A stretch of 64,000 bases of DNA from Gemmatales bacterium (GTDB lineage: Bacteria; Planctomycetota; Planctomycetia; Gemmatales; Gemmataceae): positions 1 to 64,000 of the forward strand of contig BPJP01000010.1 of NCBI GenBank assembly GCA_026004675.1, written 5' to 3'. Under the pieces are notes generated by a model. It was not told the DNA's origin and did not search any database. It was given only the letters and a program-made list of their open reading frames with translations. Of the stretch, positions 54,401 to 62,204 are shown piece after piece (the stretch's first letter is position 1; every line of letters begins with the position of its first letter). Both the position numbers and the translations under genes were made by a program.

Positions 54401-57400
54401 GCAGGGTTACGCTCGAGGGGTTCTGCGTGGGTCTCGTTCTTTCACGCGACGGACGTTACGGTTTGACCACACGCACAATCGATAATCAGAACACGCTCGT
54501 CATGTTCGATCCACGGACCGGCAAAGATATTCGCCATTATCGAGGCCTGTTGCCGAACCCTGCCACACCGAGAATTATCGGCGCTGATCAGTTCGTCGCC
54601 TGCAACCTGACCAAAACGGTGTGCCTTTGGAAACTGGACGGATCGAAGACGATCGATCCCCAGCCGACTCCTGAGCCGATGCCGCAAAAAGAGATCGCCC
54701 GCATCAACTTCGGTGACACAGTGCGAGGGATGTTGGTCAGCAACGATATGATCTTTGTTTACACTTTGTCCCGATTCGAAGCCTATGCGCTAAAAACGGG
54801 CAGACAGGTAAAAACATATCAACAAGGCGACTTAAAGATCGTCCGCGCAGCTCTCTTGCCCAACCAATCCCTGGCAGTGGTCGCTACACCGTCGCAAATA
54901 GGAGTGCTTGATTTGGAGACGGGACGCATCGATCGCCGCTTCGAGGATGTGTCTCCAGGATCGGTGTACGTTCTCACTGTTTCCCAGGACGGCAAAAGGG
55001 CGGTGGTGGTGCAGCCAAATCTGCGTGCGGCCCCACAGGATCGAACTAGAAAGCGATACCTGCTCACTGCGTGGGACATTCCCAGCGGCCGTCGAATTGC
55101 AAGTTATGACGAAATGCAGTGGTACAGTGGAAACCTTATCGTCGCGGAGGACGGCAAATGTGCGGTCTTTTTTGGCGGCGCAGCCGGCATGCCTAGAACA
55201 GTCGTTCGGTGGGAAATCAACGGCGACGGAAAGCTCATTCAATCGACCCTGCGAACCGAGATACGATCAGGTATGATTCTTCCTGGCGGAAAAGCGGCCC
55301 TATTGACGATGACGGACGGCCAGACCGTTCTTTGGGATTTCGCGACCGGCGAGGAAAAGAGTCTGCCGCGCCTCGACTGGCAAGGAAAACAATGGATTAT
55401 CTCGCAACTTGCTCCTTGCCCGGACCGAAAGACCATCATTGCCAGTGGCGCTTCCGGCGGCAATCAATTCGCGGTTTTGTTGATTGACTTTGCCAATTGG
55501 CGTGTATTGCAGAGTTTTGACTGCGCGAATTGCCGATCGGTTGGCGTGTCGCCGGACGGCCGCTATGCGGTGGCCGCCACGATCGATAACACGATTTCGG
55601 TCTATCGGTTGCCCGAACAGATCGCTAAAGCGACGCGCCTGCCTGATCCTGTCTCCCCGTCCAAACCGGAGCCGAAGCCCGCTCCCGTCGATTCGCGATT
55701 GGCGATACCGGATACGGACGAGCAAAAGAAAGCGCTTGGGCAACTCCGGGATTTGTTCGCCCAGGATTACGCGAAGAGTGATGCCAATAGCGTCTTGGCG
55801 CTGGCCCAAAAACTTCTGGCTGTGGGGTTGGATAAAACCAATTCCATCGCGGAACGTTTCGTGTCCTTCAGCGAAGCGTGCAATCTTGCCTTGAAGGCAG
55901 CGGAAATCGAATTGGCTTTTTCAATCATCGATGCGCAGGCCAGGGAATTCCGAATAGATGCTCAAGCCGAGAAAAAGAAACACCTCGAAGAGGCTGCCAA
56001 GACAGTGCCCTTCAAACAAGCACCGGCGGTCGTCGAGGGTTTTATCGCGCTGAGCAGCAAAGCAGCCGAAGCCGACGACTACGACTCGGCCTTGGCCTGT
56101 CTGCAAAGCGGTGAAGCGCTGGCCAACAAATACCAACTCGTCAACTCCAGCGTCGAAGTCCGCCGGCGAATGAATGCCCTCAAAGAACTACAAAAAGCGT
56201 TCGCCAACGTCCGAAAAGCTCTGGCTAAATTGAAAAGCGAACCGGATGATGCCGACGCCAACAGGACGGTCGGTGAGTATCTCGGCTTCGACAAGTTCGA
56301 CTGGGAAAAGGCCTTGCCTTACCTCGCCAAAGGTGCAGATGACGACCTCAAGAAGCTCGTCGAGCAAGAACGTGCCGGAGTGGAGAAGGCGGAGGAACAG
56401 GTGTCGCTTGCCGACGCTTATTACCAATTAGCGACCAAGAAAACCGGCAACCAGCGCAGGGCGTTGTACCGTCGTGCCTACCACTGGTACCAAATAGCTT
56501 ACGAGAAGCTCGAAGGCATCAGCCAGGATCGCGTTGCCAAACGGCTTGGCGATATCGAAAAAATGAAATCCGTTCTTCCGCCTGGCCTGGCACGAACGAT
56601 TAAGGCGCCCAGCAAAGCGATGCGGCTTCTCCTCTCTCCCGCTTCCAAGAACGTTGTCATCGCTTGCTTGCCAAATGCGTTATGTACGATCGATGTCCGG
56701 AGTAGCGAGCTAAAGGTGATATCACGAATATCCACCTTTCGAATGAAGGACATTCAGTTATCGCCAAACGGTAAACGGTTACTGGTGAATTTCGGTGGTC
56801 AGACGAATCTCTATGACCTCGATGCCGATCCGAACCGTGCTTTGAGCCTTGCGGCCGACCTGCGCTTTTTTTTGAACGAGACTACGCTCTTTTACTTAAG
56901 CTCCAACGGCCTGCGACTGAGCAGACTGACGAATACTAATTCCCTTTTGACACAAACAGCTTTTCAGGGACAAGTGCTGGGGTCGTCACACCAACTGACC
57001 GTTTCTGCCGATCGTCGCTACGCCTATATAAGTTCCGATTTGGAGCTGATTCAAGTTTACAGCGTCCTTGAGAGGCGCGAAGTCACACGGCTCAAGTCGC
57101 CCGCGGGCAAGATTCATGCATTAGCTTCCGCTCCCAACGGACGCTACCTGGCTGTTGTCGGGGACAAAGACAACGGCATTTATTTGATCGACGTTGCCAA
57201 GAAACAAGTGCTCCGGCAATATCGGGGGCACATCGGCAAGGTCAACCGCCTGGCCTTTTCACCAGATGGTCTTTTCGTCTTGTCTGCTGGCAGCGACGGC
57301 ACGATTCGTTTGTGGTCGCTCAAATCGAATAGCGAATTGCACCGCTTCGTGGGGCACGAAGGAGCGGTCAACGATGTGGCATTTTTGCCGGACGGACGCC

Positions 57401-57453
57401 GCTTCGCCTCCGCCGGCGAAGACCAGACGGTACGCCTCTGGCGGCTTCCTTGA
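51454..57453 (+). CDS. YegI-like kinase domain fused to membrane helix and multiple beta-propellers
   Basis: A 1999-residue protein. Residues 1-310 form an atypical kinase: start MSWPLSQDYNEAVQ, a glycine-poor P-loop (GNFADVYAV), K61 in WAVKCF, catalytic HCDLQHGN (D156, N161) and KLVDYDGM (D179). This HxDLQHGN/DYDGM pattern is that of YegI-type kinases in TerY-P-like systems. One membrane helix lies at about 345-369, then a Lys/Pro-rich linker (to about 440). Propeller blades at about 445-750, 750-1060 and 1070-1400 (WDxAxG-type motifs), a helical/TPR-like part at about 1430-1700 and a final WD40 propeller (1715-1998, GHIGKVNRLAFSPDG, GHEGAVNDVAFLPDG) follow. AAGGAGAACGCCC precedes the ATG. 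The kinase is probably cytoplasmic and the propellers outside. Roles in stress response or surface sensing are inference. Confidence 0.88.
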   Translation: MSWPLSQDYNEAVQDPASCFADPDLKQGETVCNAMGIPQPCSGNFADVYAVNTPKGKWAVKCFTRQIPGLKERYKEISAYLKEQNLPFMVQFEFQEQGVKVNGSWYPILKMEWVEGFALNTFIKDNLNKTNVLIMMCQIWQRMADRLREAELAHCDLQHGNVMLVPGTRAGTLGVKLVDYDGMCVPALSLLKPIEVGHPNYQHPERLKAGKYGLEIDRFCHLVIYTAFRALIADRTLWQKYDNGDNLLFKQQDFVAPNKSPLFRDLLQSKDAAVPMLARAILDALKKPLEEAPLLSELVPALPPLPTAKKVSTLVKPAGNDAFAGVGEATIASRSARRRQGSKRNLLTISIAAGAACFLIVAAMLMYAFNKGGDSKDQHAKVDQIDHSSKTRPRTPPEKKTDENNKTSKTKTDNGKPPSVLPEPKPGPDPEPKPRPKPRGEEAFLVELTSPASQVDISDDGRRALVAHGNQVEVWDIATRKKLADIRSPNQEMAMAATFLPGGKEALLSFRGLPTALVKVDSGTTMGQLKNSGAGTEARQIRVSHDGRRAVTAHGTGKGDGMARVWDVTTGNLLAETDKQILDVIDVAISADAKRVLLKMQNVLAIWDVDKGKQIRRLSIPASIRSSATVQAMLTFDGRRVLFPLNGGICHWDAEADRQIKLVNTVTNADFVAITRDGRHALIRNDTMLNQFVLVDAESGQTLKTFSGHTEAILYLGFAQFGQYAVSTSQDKSLRLWSLPQTVAFNVPVLPQAKPQVEIVDKEFARVDCNASVGKFDVSPDGRLAAIIVNSQVEIWDFASGKLLRTIRDPKKYPPYSAVFLPDSRHLLVGFRLSRISVVDVKTGQIARQFAMPKDNPTAIALVLSYDGRRLAALHYEAKQDTIRLWDVPSGRLLKETTTSDRHVTFLSLSGKGQCLAWRDRQGWWFWDTDGNDPPRQIQFSQSVVTHCELSPDGDKLFFLERSKNPRLVDFVCWDTKTEREISRVTLEGFCVGLVLSRDGRYGLTTRTIDNQNTLVMFDPRTGKDIRHYRGLLPNPATPRIIGADQFVACNLTKTVCLWKLDGSKTIDPQPTPEPMPQKEIARINFGDTVRGMLVSNDMIFVYTLSRFEAYALKTGRQVKTYQQGDLKIVRAALLPNQSLAVVATPSQIGVLDLETGRIDRRFEDVSPGSVYVLTVSQDGKRAVVVQPNLRAAPQDRTRKRYLLTAWDIPSGRRIASYDEMQWYSGNLIVAEDGKCAVFFGGAAGMPRTVVRWEINGDGKLIQSTLRTEIRSGMILPGGKAALLTMTDGQTVLWDFATGEEKSLPRLDWQGKQWIISQLAPCPDRKTIIASGASGGNQFAVLLIDFANWRVLQSFDCANCRSVGVSPDGRYAVAATIDNTISVYRLPEQIAKATRLPDPVSPSKPEPKPAPVDSRLAIPDTDEQKKALGQLRDLFAQDYAKSDANSVLALAQKLLAVGLDKTNSIAERFVSFSEACNLALKAAEIELAFSIIDAQAREFRIDAQAEKKKHLEEAAKTVPFKQAPAVVEGFIALSSKAAEADDYDSALACLQSGEALANKYQLVNSSVEVRRRMNALKELQKAFANVRKALAKLKSEPDDADANRTVGEYLGFDKFDWEKALPYLAKGADDDLKKLVEQERAGVEKAEEQVSLADAYYQLATKKTGNQRRALYRRAYHWYQIAYEKLEGISQDRVAKRLGDIEKMKSVLPPGLARTIKAPSKAMRLLLSPASKNVVIACLPNALCTIDVRSSELKVISRISTFRMKDIQLSPNGKRLLVNFGGQTNLYDLDADPNRALSLAADLRFFLNETTLFYLSSNGLRLSRLTNTNSLLTQTAFQGQVLGSSHQLTVSADRRYAYISSDLELIQVYSVLERREVTRLKSPAGKIHALASAPNGRYLAVVGDKDNGIYLIDVAKKQVLRQYRGHIGKVNRLAFSPDGLFVLSAGSDGTIRLWSLKSNSELHRFVGHEGAVNDVAFLPDGRRFASAGEDQTVRLWRLP

Positions 57454-57464
57454 GGATCTTATCC

Positions 57465-57632
57465 TCACAGGATTTCGCGAATCATCAAGACGCCCGTGAT
57501 CATAGCCAACAGGGCCAAGACGTTTTGCATGCCGGAAAAGGCCAGAAAGCGAACAGGAACAAGGTTGAGGAATCCAAGCGAGACAAGAGCGATGCCCAAG
57601 ATGAGCATGGTCAGTTTCTTCGATCGTTTCAT
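57465..57632 (-). CDS. Hidden 55-residue two-helix membrane protein
   Basis: A short frame reading MKRSKKLTMLILGIALVS at its start, then a Gly/Phe-turn (GFLNLVPVRF) and a second hydrophobic helix (NVLALLAMITGVLMIREIL). The ATG at 57632 overlaps the stop of the receiver-histidine kinase gene by four bases (ATGA), a normal translational-coupling signal. Two positive charges at the start and two membrane helices are consistent with a real small protein. It may modulate the kinase; no homologue is recognised. Confidence 0.65.
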   Translation of the reverse strand: MKRSKKLTMLILGIALVSLGFLNLVPVRFLAFSGMQNVLALLAMITGVLMIREIL

Positions 57633-58813
57633 CGACGCGACTCTCTCTGGCGGACAGGTATGAACACGTCTACGGTCGTTCCAACGTTTCGCTGACTGTC
57701 AATGTGCACAGCACCACGATGGCTGCGTACGATACCAAGAACTGCCGCCAAACCCAAGCCGCGACCGGGAAATTTGGTGGTAAAAAACGGATCGAAAACC
57801 TTGGGAAGCATCTCGGGGGCCATGCCGAGGCCGTTGTCTTTGATTTCCAGCAGGAAGTATTCTTCTTCAAACAATTCATCAGGACTAAGGGCCGTAGAGG
57901 GGATTTGGTTCCGTGCAACGATGGCGGTTCGGATCGCGATTTCACCACCACCTTTCGCTTCCATGCATGCTTCCGACGCATTGGCGCAAAGATTGATGAG
58001 AATCTGCCGAATCTGCTCAGGATCGGCCTGCATTTCCGGGAGACCGCCAGCCAATTCGGTGTGAATGGCTACTTTGTCCGAAACGACAAAAGATTTCAAA
58101 AGATCGATGGAATCCTCGACCAGTTCTGACAGGTTGAAGGAGGTCGTCTGCAGGATCCCTTTGCCGGAGAAGGAAAGCATCTGGCTGGTAAGCTCCGCGG
58201 CACGGTTAGCCGCGATTTCCACTTGTCGCAAGTTCTCGTAAAGACTGCTGTCGGGGTGCAACTCGGCCAGCGCCAGGCTGACATTACCAATGATGACGGT
58301 AAGAAGATTGTTGAATTCATGAGCCACTCCGCCAGCAAGAATGCCCAGGCTTTCCAGTTTCTGGGCGTATTGCTGTCGCGCTTCGAGCCGGCGGCGGTTC
58401 TCTTCCGCTTTTTGCCTGCTGAGCTGAAGAGCACGTTCGGCGTCCCGCTTTTCGATCGCTTGTGTCACCGCCGAGCCTAGGCGGGTCAAGCGGTCTTTCA
58501 TCAGATAATCGGTCGCTCCATGCTTGAGACATTCCCAAACCGTCTCTTCCCCGACGACGCCCGACAAAACGATAACCGGCACGTCCAGGCTGTGCTCTTT
58601 CACCAGCTGCAAAACGCGAGGCGCTTCGAGACCTGGAACCTTATAGTCGGCAAGAATAACGTCCCATTCCTGCTGAAGCCGCTGCACAAAGGCAGGCTCA
58701 CTTTGCACGCTGTCCCACTCCGGCGCAAAATCGCTGCGACGCAGTTCGTCGAGCAACAGCTCGACATCGTCGGGGCGGTCTTCAACGATCAAGATTCGTA
58801 CGGCGCGGGACAT
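57629..58813 (-). CDS. Receiver-domain histidine kinase
   Basis: A 394-residue soluble sensor. The receiver (1-125) has ILIVEDRPDD, phospho-acceptor D56 in LADYKVPG and YLMKDRL. A coiled coil (about 125-155) leads to HisKA with H165 in GGVAHEFNNLL and a HATPase with LINLCANASEA (N box), EIKDNGLGMAPE and GRGLGLAAVLG. The receiver-first layout implies that the kinase is controlled by another phosphorelay. It is preceded by a good promoter (58864-58892). A small membrane protein gene is coupled to its stop. Confidence 0.9.
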   Translation of the reverse strand: MSRAVRILIVEDRPDDVELLLDELRRSDFAPEWDSVQSEPAFVQRLQQEWDVILADYKVPGLEAPRVLQLVKEHSLDVPVIVLSGVVGEETVWECLKHGATDYLMKDRLTRLGSAVTQAIEKRDAERALQLSRQKAEENRRRLEARQQYAQKLESLGILAGGVAHEFNNLLTVIIGNVSLALAELHPDSSLYENLRQVEIAANRAAELTSQMLSFSGKGILQTTSFNLSELVEDSIDLLKSFVVSDKVAIHTELAGGLPEMQADPEQIRQILINLCANASEACMEAKGGGEIAIRTAIVARNQIPSTALSPDELFEEEYFLLEIKDNGLGMAPEMLPKVFDPFFTTKFPGRGLGLAAVLGIVRSHRGAVHIDSQRNVGTTVDVFIPVRQRESRR

Positions 58814-58863
58814 TAGGTCGTATATGAGACATTATTTCTCTTTGCATTCGACATATCGCTGCG

Positions 58864-58892
58864 ATTATACAGAAGGAGGCAGCGACCGTCGA
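58864..58892 (-). promoter_or_regulatory. Promoter for the receiver-histidine kinase
   Basis: On the minus strand, TCGACG (58892-58887) precedes an exact TATAAT (58869-58864) by 17 bases. The predicted start near 58857 gives a leader of about 45 bases before ATG 58813. Confidence 0.55.
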
Positions 58893-58916
58893 TGCGAAAA
58901 CCGGCAACTTACTGCT

Positions 58917-59135
58917 TCAAACTGACTGCTTCATAACAGGCTCGCGTTCCTTGTCCAGCAAGCGAATGGCGTCGGTCGGACAAAGCAGGGCGCACAAACC
59001 ACAGCTAGTGCAGTCGGTCGGACGGGGCAACCACGGCAACGAACCCATCCTTTCCAGACAATCTTCCGGACAGCCATCGACGCAGTCGCCGCATCCGATG
59101 CATTTGGTTTCATCCAGTTCTGGCAGGATCAGCAC
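58917..59135 (-). CDS. 2x[4Fe-4S] ferredoxin
   Basis: A 72-residue ferredoxin with two complete clusters: CIGCGDCVDGCP (Cys 12, 15, 18, 22) and CTSCGLCALLCP (Cys 42, 45, 48, 52). It transfers electrons in the cytoplasm. GTG 59135 is chosen since it places the first ligand at the usual distance and lies downstream of GAGGAGA; the longer frame is basic and Cys-rich without sense. Its start overlaps the stop of the receiver-like gene by seven bases, so the two are coupled. The partner enzyme is unknown. Confidence 0.85.
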   Translation of the reverse strand: MLILPELDETKCIGCGDCVDGCPEDCLERMGSLPWLPRPTDCTSCGLCALLCPTDAIRLLDKEREPVMKQSV

Positions 59136-59545
59136 GACTCGATCTCCTCGGCAGCACGCCGCGGACGCAGACATTCCAAAGCCGAATGCATCATTTTTGC
59201 CACAAGGTCCGGCAACGATTCGCGCTCTTCGCTGGACTGCACCACGTAATCGGCACCCAAATGGCCACATAGCCCGGCGAGCAAGGAGTTTTCGACATCG
59301 AGAACCACCAACAGGCGCGGTTCGGCCGGTGAAAGGCTGGCGCGCTCCAAAAGCGATATCTCTCGGGGCACGTCCGTACCGCCCTTGATCACCAGAACCG
59401 TGGGATGTGGCTGGCCCAGCGCACGCAGAACAGCCTCGATACTCCGGTAGGCGCGAAGAACCCAGCGGCGCTCGGAAGCCATCGGCTTCAGTTTGCGCAG
59501 CAACCGCGTCCCGTTTTCAAAGACGAGTACTTGCGGATGTTTCAT
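59129..59545 (-). CDS. Receiver-like (pseudo-receiver) protein
   Basis: A 138-residue protein with an alternating strand/helix pattern like CheY (PQVLVFENGTRLLRKL, HPTVLVIKGGTDVP, PRLLVVLDVENSLLAGLCGHLGADYVV). The usual acidic pocket and phospho-acceptor Asp are not clear, so phosphorylation is doubtful. ATG 59545 is preferred; the longer frame has low-complexity sequence. It overlaps the ferredoxin gene, suggesting a common redox-linked task. Confidence in the fold is moderate. Confidence 0.6.
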   Translation of the reverse strand: MKHPQVLVFENGTRLLRKLKPMASERRWVLRAYRSIEAVLRALGQPHPTVLVIKGGTDVPREISLLERASLSPAEPRLLVVLDVENSLLAGLCGHLGADYVVQSSEERESLPDLVAKMMHSALECLRPRRAAEEIESC

Positions 59546-59564
59546 CGTTCCGGCTGTCTTCCTG

Positions 59565-60509
59565 CTAAATCTTTTCCCCTTTGAGGTGTCGGGCGAAAAA
59601 CTCTTTGGTTCGTTGCCACATTTTTTCGGAGAGCACGTGCCCCGTGTTTTTCTCGATGAACCAGGTGAAGTTTTTCTCCGCGTGCATGCTTTCATAGGCG
59701 GCGGCAATGGTTCGCACAGAATCGGCTACGTCGGCGATCGGCGTGCCGCGGTCGTTTTCACCGAAGTTCAGATGCAAGGGGCGCGGCGCGATCAAGGCGA
59801 CGATATCGGGCGTATCCCCATATTGATAGAGGCCGGGGATGAAGTTCGGAAAACAATGCAGCAGTTTTTCGCGGTGGATGCCTTTGTATGTTGGCAAACA
59901 GCAGTTGCCTACGAGGCATTTGATTCGCGGCTCCCATGGTCCCACCAGCCAGGTGTGGGTCGATCCCATCGAGTGCCCGTAACAACCGATTCGGGAAGCG
60001 TCCACTTCGGGCCGGCTGCAAAGAAAATCGATGCCTCGTTTCATGTCGAATATATTTTTCCAAGCGAGGCATTTACCCGCGACCGTGTAGCGCAAGAACT
60101 CGTAGCGCTCATAATTGCCTCCTTTGAGTTTCTTATCGGGGTCCTGCCGCTCTTCAAAACAGAGCGCATCGGGGCAAAGGACGACATAGCCCTCACGAGC
60201 CAGGGAGGCACCGGTGTGGTGCATCGGGTCACCCGCCAGTCCGGCAGGCTCGCTTTTGCCGAGGTGCCATTGCCCGGCGTGCTGATGCCAGACAGCGATC
60301 GCCGGCGCCGGTTTCCTCTTCGTGACCCCATCCGGAATCAACAGCAGAGCCGGGATTCGTTGCCCCGGTTTGGCGTCGTAATAGACCGATTCGATAATGA
60401 AGCCTTTTTGCGGGATCTTCTTCCGCAGGCGGACGTTCAGTCTTCCCGGCTTCGGCCAGTCTCCCCCCAGGCACTCAAGCAAGCGCTCACGAAAATCTGC
60501 CGTCGCCAT
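59565..60509 (-). CDS. Alpha/beta-hydrolase (dienelactone/acetyl-esterase-like)
   Basis: A 314-residue enzyme with complete serine hydrolase features: PAIAVWHQHAGQW (oxyanion region), VLCPDALCFEERQDP, the nucleophile elbow CYGHSMGSTHTW (GxSxG), an Asp strand (ALIAPRPLHLNFGENDRGTP) and a late His (KNTGHVLSEKM). No signal peptide is seen, so it is cytoplasmic, unlike the exported hydrolase at the window start. Family members act on acetyl or other esters. It lies 19 bases upstream of the receiver-like gene in the same direction. Confidence 0.88.
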   Translation of the reverse strand: MATADFRERLLECLGGDWPKPGRLNVRLRKKIPQKGFIIESVYYDAKPGQRIPALLLIPDGVTKRKPAPAIAVWHQHAGQWHLGKSEPAGLAGDPMHHTGASLAREGYVVLCPDALCFEERQDPDKKLKGGNYERYEFLRYTVAGKCLAWKNIFDMKRGIDFLCSRPEVDASRIGCYGHSMGSTHTWLVGPWEPRIKCLVGNCCLPTYKGIHREKLLHCFPNFIPGLYQYGDTPDIVALIAPRPLHLNFGENDRGTPIADVADSVRTIAAAYESMHAEKNFTWFIEKNTGHVLSEKMWQRTKEFFARHLKGEKI

Positions 60510-60570
60510 GATTTGTTTCCTCGAAAGTCAGTCTGTTGTGCGATGCTAGCCGGCCGCTTGCGGTCCGCTT

Positions 60571-61764
60571 TCAATGCAATTCCTGGATGATTTGATACAT
60601 GAGCAAGATGGCACGTTCTGCGGTCCGTCGTCCCTTCGTATCGGCTTTTTGCAAATCGTTTTGGAGCTTCTGCCAAACTCGCTGCAACAGTCCATCGCCG
60701 AGCGACTGGCGAATCTCTTCGCTGTCGGGTTGCAAATAAAGAGAGGATCGATCCAGCTCCGCAAAGACGTAGCGGTTGAATATCTCGTGCAGTTCGTCGA
60801 GGCGAAGCATCGCTTTGGCATCGAGGATGCCCGTCAGTTGCAAACGCAAAAGTCGGCGTTCGGGATTATCGCGTCTGGCGATATCATTGATCAAACCGGC
60901 CAAATCCTGTTCCGATCGCAGACAATGTTTTTCATCCTGCCAGATCAGCCGGCCGATTTCCACCGGCTCGATGCGGGGAATGGCCTTTGGCCGATCGATA
61001 GTCACATGCAGTGCTTCGCCTTTGCCGCTGTCCAGAAACTCGTCTCGAGTTCCGGAGTAAGGTTGCCAACCGGTTCTCTCAGCGCTGTCTGGAAACCGCA
61101 TCGGTTCGCTGACCCCCGAATAGGCTGTCCGCGCCACACCTTGACCATCAGGAAACGTTTGCCGGCGATGCCAATGGCCCAATGCCAAATAATCGAGGTC
61201 GCGAACCGTGACGGCATCCGCGGCGATCAAGTGATCATCTTCAGGCAGGTTGGGACGAATGTTGAGACTGCCATGAGCGATGCCTATTCGAATGGTCGTG
61301 CGGTTGGTTTCTTCCGGCTTGATCCAGGATGTCGGGTCGGAACGTGACTTCGCTTGAAAAAGGGGACAAGGAAACAGCACGACGCCGGTTTTCGGCTGGA
61401 CAGGTTGACGTTGAACGAGGAGGTGGAGATTGCCTCGGTTCGGGTCGTTCCAGGGTTGGCGATCCCACACCGAACCGGCGAGATACGGGTCGTGATTGCC
61501 TGGTATGACATAGACCGGGACCGGCGATTCCGAAAGAATTTCAAACGCTCGGCGTGCCGTCAGATGGTCGACCGCATGGTCATCGAAGAGATCGCCCGCA
61601 AGAACGACGAAATCGACGTGCAACCTTTGCGCGTGGCGCAGGAGTTCGTCGAGCGACTGGAACCGGGCTTCGCGGATGCGTCGAGCGATGTCCGGACCGA
61701 ATCGCGGCATATGGATGCCGAGGTGCACGTCGGCGGCGTGCAAAAAGGATACCATCGTCTTCAT
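60571..61764 (-). CDS. SbcD/YhaO-like DNA repair metallophosphoesterase
   Basis: A 397-residue calcineurin-like phosphoesterase. The metal-site motifs are HAADVHLG, VLAGDLFDDH, VIPGNHDP, IAHGSL and LALGHWHRRQ, in order. The layout fits SbcD/Mre11-type exonucleases, and the long C-terminal extension (about 250-397) is more like YhaO. The usual partner ATPase (SbcC/YhaN) is not beside it. It starts at ATG 61764 or the next ATG (61755); either gives a full domain. Cytoplasmic. Confidence 0.87.
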   Translation of the reverse strand: MKTMVSFLHAADVHLGIHMPRFGPDIARRIREARFQSLDELLRHAQRLHVDFVVLAGDLFDDHAVDHLTARRAFEILSESPVPVYVIPGNHDPYLAGSVWDRQPWNDPNRGNLHLLVQRQPVQPKTGVVLFPCPLFQAKSRSDPTSWIKPEETNRTTIRIGIAHGSLNIRPNLPEDDHLIAADAVTVRDLDYLALGHWHRRQTFPDGQGVARTAYSGVSEPMRFPDSAERTGWQPYSGTRDEFLDSGKGEALHVTIDRPKAIPRIEPVEIGRLIWQDEKHCLRSEQDLAGLINDIARRDNPERRLLRLQLTGILDAKAMLRLDELHEIFNRYVFAELDRSSLYLQPDSEEIRQSLGDGLLQRVWQKLQNDLQKADTKGRRTAERAILLMYQIIQELH

Positions 61765-61998
61765 CCGTGACCAAGGGTCTTGTCAGAACGTTCTGGCATT
61801 ATTCTAGCTCATGGATGGTCGATTTCGCTGTTCTTCTTGGGCTGTCCCCGTGGAGGTTCTGTTTTCTAGGTTTTCGAGGCAGTTTCCAGGGAACCGGAAA
61901 ATCAGCCAACGAAGCCAAATTGGAAAAGCTGGTGTCGGATATGCGATCGTTCGTTCCAGCCCTTTCTGTCAAAGGTCTGGCAGATAATCGGTTGTGAG

Positions 61999-62022
61999 GT
62001 TCGAGCGTTCGAGCGTTCGAGC
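61999..62022 (+). repeat. Three tandem copies of an 8-base repeat
   Basis: GTTCGAGC occurs three times in a row, ending 19 bases before the -35 box of the ispE promoter. Its position could suit a regulator-binding site, but an 8-base period does not match the helical turn. Confidence 0.7.
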
Positions 62023-62041
62023 GGGCTTTGGCAGAGCTGGC

Positions 62042-62070
62042 TTGACGTGGATTTGTAGACAAATTATGAT
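62042..62070 (+). promoter_or_regulatory. Promoter of the ispE-spoVG unit
   Basis: TTGACG (62042-62047), a 17-base spacer and TATGAT (62065-62070), each matching five of six consensus bases. A start near 62077 gives a leader of about 128 bases before ATG 62205. Confidence 0.65.
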
Positions 62071-62204
62071 TTCCCCCCAGAGTTTGCACCCTGGGATGAG
62101 ACCCGCGACAAGCGGAGCCATACCCGCAGAAAAGGACTTTCACGGGATGACTGCCACCGATAGCACGGCCCACGGACGGGAAGCCAATCTTCTCTTATGT
62201 TTCC

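Larger units (their letters stand above)
61765..62204. other. Intergenic region with tandem repeat and ispE promoter
   Basis: 440 bases without a convincing gene, between the divergent nuclease and ispE genes. It holds a three-copy 8-base repeat (61999-62022) and a good promoter (62042-62070). Open frames on both strands lack family features. Confidence 0.6.

Noticed and set aside
61799..62173. Minus-strand frame of 124 codons before ispE
   Set aside because: It is low in family features and crosses both the ispE promoter and the tandem repeat.
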